Part shown: piece by piece, positions 26,094 to 34,400 of the stretch | Layout: every line of letters begins with the position of its first letter | Position numbering within the stretch: position 1 is the first letter of the stretch | Source of the DNA: Bacteroides sp. 519 | Lineage (GTDB): Bacteria > Bacteroidota > Bacteroidia > Bacteroidales > Bacteroidaceae | DNA: 64,000 bases | Assembly: GCF_010500955.1 (NCBI RefSeq) | Contig: NZ_QVMJ01000013.1 | Span: forward strand, 1 to 64,000 | Reading direction: 5' to 3' | Notes under the pieces: generated by a model | Told to the model about the DNA's origin: nothing | Seen by the model: the letters and a program-made list of their open reading frames with translations, nothing else | Databases searched by the model: none | Position numbers and translations under genes: made by a program

Positions 26094-27350
26094 TTATAGG
26101 TGAATGGTTCCATTGTAAGCAACTATTTTGTTTCGCAAATCTTCAATTATAGGTAGTTCTCTAAATTTCTCTGAATCCTCACTATGGATAGGGATAATTG
26201 CAGTAGTGGGATTAACTAAACTGCAAACTGCGGCCAATGTCTCAGGGGTAGCATGTCCACTCGTATGTAGTCTTTTAACTCTGTCGTTAAACAATCCCTC
26301 TATTTTTACATACTCTTCTTTCTGGTTTTCTCCCTCATTGAGATAACCACTCCACATAGAGTAGATAAATAGTATTTGTTTTTCCGGCAATTGAGTTAGG
26401 AGTTCTTTGATCTGATTATAATGCTTAGGCCGAACCAACATACAGAAACCTTTTCCCTTTAATATGTCTAACTGCTTTTTATGACCATGTTTATAGTAAT
26501 GTCCATTATCGAACCTAAACAACTCATGGATAGTTCCTTTTGTTTCAGTGAATATATTCAGTACATTTTTCTGATAGTTGTCATACAGAAAACTACGACC
26601 TGTTTCTTGTGCTGCTTGATAAAAAGAAACTAACCGATCTACATCTGTTGATGAACACAGAACAAAAACGTATTTATACTGGCGCATCAGTTCTATAGCA
26701 TTTAACTTTATATCATTTTCGTGCAACACCTTCTCGGTCGACCTTGACAGCATAGTGCCTTCTGTAATAAGTACATTTATCGCACCTTTAGGCAATATAA
26801 TTTTTTCTAGGACTTGCATTAAGCCTTTACCCAAGTAGCCATGATCCCGAAAATCTCCTGTGTGCAGGATACGCTTCCCATCAGCTTCAATCAAGAACAT
26901 ATAGGCATCACAAGCAGAATGACTCACAAAATAGGGAGTAACCTTTATATCGTTATTAACTGGTATCTCTTGCTTTTCCCGGAAAGTCTTAAACGATTCA
27001 AGCAATTGAATATCTTCTGCCTTAACAGGAGCATTCTCTGGAATATGTATCAAAGCTTCATATTTGCAAAGCATAACTCGTTTCGCAACCTCTCCAATGT
27101 ATTGGGCGATGCCTTTAGGTACATATTTAAATAATTCAACATGATCTCCGTGATAATGGGTATAGAAGATAGCATTCACTCCTATTATCAGATCTTCAAT
27201 ATTCTCTCTGTTTGCCATATTGTCGTCCGAAGGAATATTCCCTTTAGGAAGATTTTGTCCTAAATCAATAATAATCCTTGTTTTATTGGTGGCGATCTCA
27301 GTGATGCAGCCACCGATTTGGTTGATGCCTCTGTGGATGGTTACTCGCAT
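26094..27350 (-). CDS. MBL-fold metallo-hydrolase, RNase J / beta-CASP-like
   Basis: A 418-residue metallo-beta-lactamase-fold protein. The metal motif THYHGDHVEL (HxHxDH, about residues 60-70) is intact, followed by SHSACDAY (about 137), HTGDFRDHG and a late PIHSEDSEKF. The arrangement resembles the RNase J/beta-CASP group, which acts on RNA or DNA ends, although it lacks the length and C-terminal domain of housekeeping RNase J. It is the last gene of a four-gene minus-strand unit. Its start overlaps the end of the PD-(D/E)XK-like gene by 10 bp, indicating coupled translation. Substrate is unknown, and a nuclease activity is inferred. Confidence 0.8.
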   Translation of the reverse strand: MRVTIHRGINQIGGCITEIATNKTRIIIDLGQNLPKGNIPSDDNMANRENIEDLIIGVNAIFYTHYHGDHVELFKYVPKGIAQYIGEVAKRVMLCKYEALIHIPENAPVKAEDIQLLESFKTFREKQEIPVNNDIKVTPYFVSHSACDAYMFLIEADGKRILHTGDFRDHGYLGKGLMQVLEKIILPKGAINVLITEGTMLSRSTEKVLHENDIKLNAIELMRQYKYVFVLCSSTDVDRLVSFYQAAQETGRSFLYDNYQKNVLNIFTETKGTIHELFRFDNGHYYKHGHKKQLDILKGKGFCMLVRPKHYNQIKELLTQLPEKQILFIYSMWSGYLNEGENQKEEYVKIEGLFNDRVKRLHTSGHATPETLAAVCSLVNPTTAIIPIHSEDSEKFRELPIIEDLRNKIVAYNGTIHL

Positions 27351-28231
27351 ATAAAACGTTTTATAAACTCATCACCTCCAACAATGTTTCTAGCAAATAA
27401 CCCATACCCCATAGAATTAGCATAAATAAATTTAGGTTCTACGTCAAACCCTCCATGTTTAATGCGTTCAAGCTCATTCTTTACCTGTATACTTTTGGGT
27501 TTATAGTTTGCCAGTAAAAAAATAAAGTCTACTTTAGAGTCTGTTATTTTTATTTCTTTGTATTTCTCCATTTCAATGATAAGACCTAACTCCCTTTTTT
27601 GTTTGAATACTTCTATCATATCCATTCTGAAAGCTTCCACTTTATTTGCATTTTTGGTAAAAGATACAAAATCATTGAAATGTTCATATAGCCCAGATTC
27701 ACCACTGCAAGTACTATAACCCTGTTTTACTTCAAAGACCGTAATTATAGGCAAAAACTTGCTTGATGACTTATGTGCATCTTTTGAAGAATCCCAACGT
27801 AATGCAACAATATCAAATCTGCCTAAATCCTGATATTCTGTGTCAATTATAAAATAATCAGTATCAAAAGAATTAGGAGAATAATTGTTTTCTTTTGCTA
27901 TTTGCTGTTGAATGTCTTTTTCCCAAAGATGGTTTCTTGTCTTCTTAACATAAATATCGATAGCGTGTTTTGCTTTGGGTATATAATCATCTAAAGTGGA
28001 TATTGTTGGAGGTGAAATGCGAATCATCTTATGATAATTCTCATCCATGCCCGTAAAAATATAAGTATCTTCTTTTATTGTAAACAAAGCCCCTCCACGA
28101 TAATAAACGGTAATACGATCTCCTCTTAACTCCATATTAAGAGTATCGTCATTTACAACATATTCTAACACATCCCTTAAAGTTCCTTTTTTAAGTTCTT
28201 CAATGAATTCTTTTTTTATTTTTCTTGCCAT
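27341..28231 (-). CDS. Hypothetical protein with a PD-(D/E)XK-nuclease-like motif
   Basis: A 296-residue soluble protein with no family I can name with certainty. Residues about 135-168 read RFDIVALRW followed by ITVFEVKQGYST. This D...ExK spacing at adjacent strands is the signature of restriction-endonuclease-like folds. A Glu in the preceding helix region (DTEYQDLG) could complete the site. The N-terminal 100 residues are beta-rich (DRITVYYRGGALFTIKEDTY). Overlap with the MBL gene and a 9-bp gap to the kinase-like gene place it inside a tight operon led by a WYL regulator. The nuclease assignment is a motif-level inference. Confidence 0.6.
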   Translation of the reverse strand: MARKIKKEFIEELKKGTLRDVLEYVVNDDTLNMELRGDRITVYYRGGALFTIKEDTYIFTGMDENYHKMIRISPPTISTLDDYIPKAKHAIDIYVKKTRNHLWEKDIQQQIAKENNYSPNSFDTDYFIIDTEYQDLGRFDIVALRWDSSKDAHKSSSKFLPIITVFEVKQGYSTCSGESGLYEHFNDFVSFTKNANKVEAFRMDMIEVFKQKRELGLIIEMEKYKEIKITDSKVDFIFLLANYKPKSIQVKNELERIKHGGFDVEPKFIYANSMGYGLFARNIVGGDEFIKRFICE

Positions 28232-28240
28232 AATTATGTT

Positions 28241-28954
28241 TTAATAATATAAACTATTCAATATCAAATCCGTTTGTTCCTTCTTCTCTTCAAACGACAA
28301 AGGCTTTTCTGCCATTTCCTGGATCGATTTCTGCATTTCCTGCCTTTGTTGCATATAGTATTCGTTATGACTAACAGACTCTGATCTCCTCATCGAGCAA
28401 AACGATAAAAGAGAAGGGATTGCATCAATGACAAATACATTACTATGTTTATCTTTTAGCACATTTCCCTGATGTAGATCTTCTACGATGCAATTATTGT
28501 TGATAAACTGATATTTATCATTCACAAACCCTCGTTTGTTCATTTCAACTTCAATTTCTGATAGTTCCATTCGTGTACCTTCAATAAAAGGTTGCTCCAC
28601 AACAAAGCAAAAATCACCATAATATCTCGCAAAGCCAACTAACTCATAAGCTGTTTCCGGATACAACAGATTAAACAAAGTAATACGGATGTCTATGAAC
28701 TCTTTTGGACTACAACAAGTCATCGTGTAATTTACTACTTTAAGCACTTTGGTGATATCTTTAGATTCATAGACTCGTGCTTCACATCCACAACCAATAA
28801 AATTCCTCATATCTAAACTTTGCTCATCTCCATACCAATACTTTTCTCTACGAGCGAACCTTTCAAGTTGTTGTTCTTGTTTACAGGGAGTTGTATTCAA
28901 AAGATCAATATCATCAATCTTAATTCTTTTTGTATATAGTTGTGATTCCCGCAT
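28241..28954 (-). CDS. Small protein-kinase-like protein
   Basis: A 237-residue protein with the residues of a minimal kinase: a glycine-rich loop IGCGCEARVY (53-62), Lys72 in VLKVVN, a catalytic-loop-like EDLHQGNVL with Asp159 and Asn164, and a metal-binding Asp177 in FVIDAIP. The layout (GxGxEAxVY; DLHxGN; ID) resembles the small kinases associated with polyvalent proteins and phage-related loci in Bacteroidota. It is shorter than standard Ser/Thr kinases because the C-lobe is reduced. It lies between the WYL regulator gene (3-bp gap) and the nuclease-like gene. The substrate is unknown; the neighbour proteins are candidates. Confidence 0.65.
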   Translation of the reverse strand: MRESQLYTKRIKIDDIDLLNTTPCKQEQQLERFARREKYWYGDEQSLDMRNFIGCGCEARVYESKDITKVLKVVNYTMTCCSPKEFIDIRITLFNLLYPETAYELVGFARYYGDFCFVVEQPFIEGTRMELSEIEVEMNKRGFVNDKYQFINNNCIVEDLHQGNVLKDKHSNVFVIDAIPSLLSFCSMRRSESVSHNEYYMQQRQEMQKSIQEMAEKPLSFEEKKEQTDLILNSLYY

Positions 28955-28957
28955 CTT

Positions 28958-29851
28958 CTATAGTTTATAATATAACACCAACTGTTCCACCGTCTCCCTC
29001 ATCTTCTTCCTCACATATCCGGGCGAAAGAACCTTCACATACTTTCCTTTCGACAGAATATCCCCAAAGAACTTCGTGGTTGGTCGTAACCTGTATGTAA
29101 ACTCAGACTTCCCCTCCTCCGTCTTTGTCTCCTTTTGTGAAGGATGTAAAGGCTGTGTTCGTAGATAATCCACTTGTTTACCATATGCACGTATGACAAC
29201 ATCCATGATTGGGATGTTCTCATACTCTCCAACACCATGTTCTGAAAGGTATTCTTCTGCATTGAACTCTTCAGGGAATTTAAAAGTGTCTTTCTTTACA
29301 ACAATGCTTTTCATCCGATCAAGCGCATAAGCCTTCACCTTATCCTCTCCTTCTCTTATCCCAAACACATACCACCGTTGATTGGTAAACTGGGCAAAGT
29401 ATGGATAGCATATTGCACTGAACTCTTCTCCGCCAAATCGCTGATAAATAAATTCGATAACATTATTACCACGAATAGCATCCAATATCTTTTGAAGATA
29501 TAACTGCGCTGAAGGATTTTCTTCTGTAATGATACGGCCTTTTATCCTGGTATTTTGTGAAATGGCAGATTGCAAAGACATCATATTCCACATCCAGTTG
29601 GCGGTTGCATTTTCTTTCCTATCATCTGATTCCAAGAAGTAAGTATGATCTGATGGGTTATAATTGATTTGTATTCCAATATCTAAACTGTTGATAGCAT
29701 TCTTGTGTTCCTGAAATGTACGGCGGGATAGACTTATATGGTTCATGTTATATACACTACGATCCCATTTATCACTTAGCTCTTCAAGTGTGTGTTCACC
29801 TTTTCCAAGAGTGTCTATAAGCCAAAAATATCGTCTCAATTTTGTAGTCAT
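28958..29851 (-). CDS. WYL-domain transcriptional regulator
   Basis: A 297-residue regulator. The N-terminal winged helix is at about 1-60 (LRRYFWLIDTLGKGEHTLEELSDKW, interrupted by normal loop residues). A WYL domain (about 120-210) contains EFIYQRFGGEE, TNQRWYVFGIREGEDKVKAYALDRM, and a C-terminal WCX-type extension ends at the C-terminus. WYL proteins commonly sense nucleic-acid or nucleotide ligands and control phage-defence loci, for example CapW and BrxR. The start at ATG 29851 (MTTKLRR) is chosen because a -7 box TAtcTTTG (caaagata, 29869-29876) lies just upstream and would be overrun by the longer reading. It is the first gene of the four-gene unit and likely its regulator. Confidence 0.85.
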   Translation of the reverse strand: MTTKLRRYFWLIDTLGKGEHTLEELSDKWDRSVYNMNHISLSRRTFQEHKNAINSLDIGIQINYNPSDHTYFLESDDRKENATANWMWNMMSLQSAISQNTRIKGRIITEENPSAQLYLQKILDAIRGNNVIEFIYQRFGGEEFSAICYPYFAQFTNQRWYVFGIREGEDKVKAYALDRMKSIVVKKDTFKFPEEFNAEEYLSEHGVGEYENIPIMDVVIRAYGKQVDYLRTQPLHPSQKETKTEEGKSEFTYRLRPTTKFFGDILSKGKYVKVLSPGYVRKKMRETVEQLVLYYKL

Positions 29852-29961
29852 ATGAAATAGATTTGCTACAAAGATAGACGTTTGGTGTGCAAAATACATG
29901 TGCAGGTGTAGGTTTTTTGGTTACGCTTTGATCTTTTAAAGGACTTATCAAAAAAATGAAG

Positions 29962-29992
29962 TTTGCTAATTCAAAATACTTTGTTACTTTTG
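29962..29992 (+). promoter_or_regulatory. Strong Bacteroidota promoter of the MFS exporter, with a long leader
   Basis: TTTG (29962-29965), a 19-bp spacer and TActTTTG (29985-29992) form a near-perfect sigma-ABfr promoter. Transcription should start near 30000, giving a leader of about 180 nt before the exporter ATG at 30183. This is much longer than most leaders in the window. Confidence 0.7.
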
Positions 29993-30013
29993 CACAAAAC
30001 TAATTCCTTTTTT

Positions 30014-30058
30014 ATGTGCGGAATTGCTAAACAAGTCGTCTACTATCGGTTGAGGTAA
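30014..30058 (+). CDS. Putative 14-codon leader peptide ending in Arg-Leu-Arg-stop
   Basis: ATG at 30014 opens a 14-codon frame, MCGIAKQVVYYRLR, closed by TAA at 30056-30058. It lies in the long leader of a Mef-like MFS exporter. The last three codons are Arg-Leu-Arg directly before stop. R-L-R is the known macrolide-dependent arrest motif of ErmDL and of the leader peptide of streptococcal mef/mel operons, which also ends in RLR and stop. The codons CGG TTG AGG and the stop form the 5' arm of small hairpins that follow. Expression of the peptide is inferred, since no strong ribosome site can be recognised in Bacteroidota. Confidence 0.5.
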   Translation: MCGIAKQVVYYRLR

Positions 30059-30068
30059 CAACAACCTC
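30048..30068 (+). terminator. Candidate attenuator hairpin overlapping the leader-peptide stop
   Basis: Two mutually exclusive 5-bp stems can form: GAGGT (30052-30056) with ACCTC (30064-30068), or GGTTG (30048-30052) with CAACC (30062-30066). A T-rich stretch tttctttatt follows at once. GGTTG can alternatively pair with CAACC at 30170-30174, just before the exporter ATG. A ribosome halted on the RLR codons would mask the 5' arms. The stems are short, so the regulatory role is tentative. Confidence 0.35.
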
Positions 30069-30182
30069 TTTCTTTATTCATTGGGCATTTCAAACCGGAA
30101 TGTCTGCTTATCCGTTTTATTTATTCATTTTGTCTGGGCATTGTCTGTGAAGGCATAGCTTGCTGGCACCAACCACTTCATT

Positions 30183-31388
30183 ATGAACAACTGGAAAAAA
30201 GTTTTTGCCATTATATGGACAGGACAGTTCCTATCCATCCTTAGTAGTACAATTGTTAACTTTGCTGTTATCCTGTGGATTAGTATTGAAACCAATTCGG
30301 CCGAGATGCTGGCTTGGGCTGCACTTGCTGCACTCTTGCCACAAGCACTACTTGGTCCGTTCAGCGGTGTATTAATTGATCGGCTGAGCCGTAAACGGGT
30401 TATGATGCTGTCCGATGGTTTTATTGCTTTCTGTACCCTTATTCTTGCTTACATGTTTTGGATAGGTGTGGCCCAAATGTGGCACATCTTTATTGCGCTT
30501 GCGTTACGTTCCGCCGGATCGGCATTTCACATGCCGGCCATGCAGGCATCTGTGCCCTTACTTGCTCCTAAAGAGCAGTTGACGCGCATTGCCGGAATCA
30601 ATCAGATTATTAACTCAATAGCTAATATTGCCGGACCAGCGTTGGGTGCCTTGTGTATCACCATCTGGGATATAGAATATGTGTTATTGCTTGATGTTGC
30701 CGGTGCTGCCTTAGCTGTTACCTCTTTGTTCTTTGTGTATATTCCAGACCCGGAAAACACAGAAGCCACCATAAGCCGGAATGTGTGGCAGGAAATGAAA
30801 GAGGGTGTTATGGTGGTATTGCGAAGCCGTGGGTTAAGTTGGGTATTCCTATTCTCGACCATAGTGGGTTTCTTTATAATGCCGGTTAGTATTATGTTTC
30901 CATTAATGACGCTTCAACACTTTTTAGGTGATGCCTTTCAGGTAAGTCTCATCGAAGTGGCTTGGGGCGTAGGCGCATTGTTGGGAGGCGCTGTAATGGG
31001 AGCGAAGGTTTACAAGGTGAACCGCGTAATTATTATCAATTTTACATACATAACGCTTGGTGTTGCGTTTCTGGTTTCGGGACTTCTTCCACCAAACGGT
31101 TTTGTTGTATTTGCCATTTTAACTGCTCTGGGCGGGGTAGCAGGTGCTGTGTATCAATCGGCCTTTGTGTCTCTGGTTCAAAGCATTATTGAACCGGGTG
31201 CATTGGGTCGGGTATTTTCTATGTTCTCAACATTGAACCTGATACCCACATTGATAGGACTTGTAGCTATAGGTTTCTTTGCCGAAAGTTTAGGCATTAT
31301 ACCCACATTTCTTGTTTGTGGAATTATAATGATACTTACGGGGCTGGTGGCGTTTACTGCATCTTCGGCAATGAAGATTGATAAATAG
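30183..31388 (+). CDS. MFS exporter similar to Mef macrolide efflux pumps
   Basis: A 401-residue major facilitator protein with 12 predicted membrane helices (MFS_3 type). The N-terminus NNWKKVFAIIWTGQFLSIL and the loop GPFSGVLIDRLSRKRVMM (motif A) closely follow the pattern of Mef(A)/Mef(E), as do AFHMPAMQASVPLLAPKEQLTRIAG and LGRVFSMFSTLN. Such pumps export 14- and 15-membered macrolides, and related members export siderophores or other drugs. No Msr/Mel ABC protein is adjacent. The gene is divergent from the WYL operon, has its own strong promoter and a leader ORF, and its stop lies only 15 bp from the convergent glycosidase gene. The substrate assignment is inferred from similarity. Confidence 0.8.
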   Translation: MNNWKKVFAIIWTGQFLSILSSTIVNFAVILWISIETNSAEMLAWAALAALLPQALLGPFSGVLIDRLSRKRVMMLSDGFIAFCTLILAYMFWIGVAQMWHIFIALALRSAGSAFHMPAMQASVPLLAPKEQLTRIAGINQIINSIANIAGPALGALCITIWDIEYVLLLDVAGAALAVTSLFFVYIPDPENTEATISRNVWQEMKEGVMVVLRSRGLSWVFLFSTIVGFFIMPVSIMFPLMTLQHFLGDAFQVSLIEVAWGVGALLGGAVMGAKVYKVNRVIIINFTYITLGVAFLVSGLLPPNGFVVFAILTALGGVAGAVYQSAFVSLVQSIIEPGALGRVFSMFSTLNLIPTLIGLVAIGFFAESLGIIPTFLVCGIIMILTGLVAFTASSAMKIDK

Positions 31389-31403
31389 TTATGAGTTGTA
31401 TAG

Positions 31404-34400
31404 TCAGGTTATCAAAGATAGTTCTCCCTCTTTATACACTATCTTATAACTTTTCCCTTTCACTGTTTTAAAAAACAGGGTTTCATTTTTATATTTTATG
31501 GTGCAGGGTTCGCCGGATTTAGAAAATATTTCAACCTTAACTAGTTCGGCGTTTGCCCACTCCATATCTACAACAAAATTTCCTTTTGCACAAAGACCAC
31601 TGACAGAACCTGTCTTCCACTGATCGGGTAAAGCCGGCAGAAGATGAATAAATCCGATATGGCTTTGCAATAACATCTCAGTTACTCCGGCAGTACCACC
31701 AAAGTTTCCATCAATTTGAAAAGGAGGATGAGTATCCCACAAGTTATCTAAAGTTCCGTTTTTCAATAGGTTGCCAAAAAGAGTATAAGCATGATTGCCA
31801 TCGTGCAGACGTGCCCACTGATTTAGTTTCCATCCCATGCTCCAACCAGTAGCTCCATCACCACGGTGTTTTAATACTACTTTAGATGCTTCTGCTAACT
31901 CTGGGGTAGTTATCGGAGAAATTGTATGCCCCGGATGAAGCCCAAACAAGTGGTTAACATGCCGGTGGTTATCTTTAGGGTCATCAATGTCTTTAGACCA
32001 TTCCATTAACTGTCCGTAGCGTCCTGTTTTGTATGGAACAAGGTTTTTTAATGTGTTTTCCCACTGTTTGCGTTCCTTGCTGTCTACTCCCAGTTCGCGA
32101 CTGGCATTGATGGCGCTAAGCAGAATTTCGCGTATCACTGCATGAACAAAGGTTGTTCCTTCGTCTACCGGACCATGTTCGGGTGAGGTAGAAGGTGCTG
32201 CTGTGTATGTGCCATCCGGTTTGTGCCACAGGTAGTCGACAGCAAATAGTGCACTACTTTTAATAAGATCGTATCCAATCTCTTTCAGAAATTGTTTGTT
32301 GCGCGTGTATTCATAATACTCCCATACATGGGTAGCAAGCCAGGGACCGGCCATCGGATTGAAGTTCCACGACATATCTTGGCTGGCTAGCGGAGCAGTA
32401 AACCCAAAAATGTTACCCGATATGGAGGCTGTCCATCCCCGGGCGCCGAAATAGGCCTGTGCTGTTTTCTCGCCCGGCTTTACCAGTGTGCGTATGAAAT
32501 CAATTAATGGAAGCATGCACTCATCAAGTTGTGTAGAGCAGGCAGGCCAGTAATTCATTTGTATATTGATGTTATTGTGGTAGTCTACTCGCCACGGACC
32601 ATCTACATTGTTGTGCCAGATTCCCTGAAGATTAGCAGGTAAATTGCCGGGACGCGAACTGGCAATAAGTAAATAGCGGCCAAACTGATAGTAAAGCTCT
32701 TCCAGATAGAAGTCCGGTTGACCTTTGCGGTAATTTTGCAGTCGCACTGGTGTGGGCAATTGTTTGTGCACTACATCCGGATTCAACTTCAATGTTACCC
32801 GGTTAAATAATGCAGCGTAATCTTCGTAATGATTCTGAAACAATTGCTCGTATCCTGCATTCCAGGCTTTTTGCATCCACTGCCGGGTTGTTTCTGCCGG
32901 GTTTGTGCCCACGTATGCTTTCGGATTGGTGAAGTCCGGATCAAAGTTTATTTTATAATCAGTATCGGCTGTTACCAGAAATACTACTTCATCGGCATTC
33001 CGGATATTTAGCTTTCCTTCTTGGTTTGATAACGTTCCTCCTTTTGTTATGGCATGGATACGTACTGTATATTCCATTTGGTTGTTGTCTAACCGGGCTG
33101 TATATACCAACCCGTTAGTGCCATCGGGGGCCATTTTGCCAGTAGAAACAGGATTGGGCGAATAGTTAAAAATTAAATTCTGTTTACCTTGCTTGCTGGC
33201 TTTGAAACGCATAACCATTACATTGTCCGGGTAAGAAACAAAGTAATTGCGTTTATATGTTATGTTGTCTTTATTAAATTGTACCACAGCTAAAGCCGAG
33301 TCTAACGACAGTTCCCGTTTATAATCACTTATATCCGTAGCATTTAATCCTGTTTCAATATAGAATTCGCCCATGGTAGTGAAGTTACCAAAACGAAAAG
33401 GTTTTTCACTGTGAGATTCGTAACCTACTTCGCTATTGAAGTTCTTACGTGTTAATAAGGCTGCTTTCTTCTCGTCTCCTTCGGTAAATGCTTGTCTTAT
33501 TTCGTTTAGGATATGTGCCGATTGTTTATTTACGTTCCAATAATAGTTGGCACCACCAGATGTATTGGGGCCACCCCGCCACAATGTTTTTTCGTTGAAG
33601 GTGATTCGTTCAACCTCTACCGATCCCATAATATTAGCTCCGATGCTTCCGTTGCCAATGGGTAACGACTGTGATTCCCATTCAGGGTCGGGGTTCCGGC
33701 TTGTATCACCTGCTGTTTCCGGTTTGTTTTCTCCATCCCATTGATCGGGTCGGCCATTGTACCAGATAGCCTGTCCTTGTAGGGTGTTTGGAGTATCGAA
33801 CCAGATGCTTAATCCGGAAACAGTTTCGTTTTTAATCACTGCATCCTTACAAGCATTCAGTATAAACAACTCCTTGGTGTTATTGGATGGAGTTATATTG
33901 TTTTTTTTAAACACCAATCCCTTTGTGCTTTTGGCATAGAGCACCGGATTGCCCGATGTTTCGAACCGGTTTTCTACAATGCGCACATTCTCGTGTACCG
34001 GATAATCTTCGTTTACAATGCTGTTGTGCGGATTGAGGGCAATAGTGGCATTGCCTGGTCCGCCATTGTAGGCGCAATCTATAAATGTATTATTTTGTAT
34101 CAGTACATCTTTTACCGGGCCCGATTCGTACCAGCCTTCGGCATCGCCTTCGATAAGGATGGCACTCATGCCGGTTTTGTAATATGTATTATCTTCAATA
34201 ACTACCTTCCGCGGAGTAGTGACTAAGGTTCCGCGTGTACTGGTGCGAGTGAAGTAGCAGTTGCGGATTTCTACCTCGGGTGTGCAAGTGAGGTTCTCTA
34301 CACAGTCGTGGTTTAATGTTAAGTCTTTAGGAATATCCCGGTCGAAGCTGACTTCTACCAGGCGGTCTGTCAGGCGGTTAACAGCAACTACCTTTGCGCA

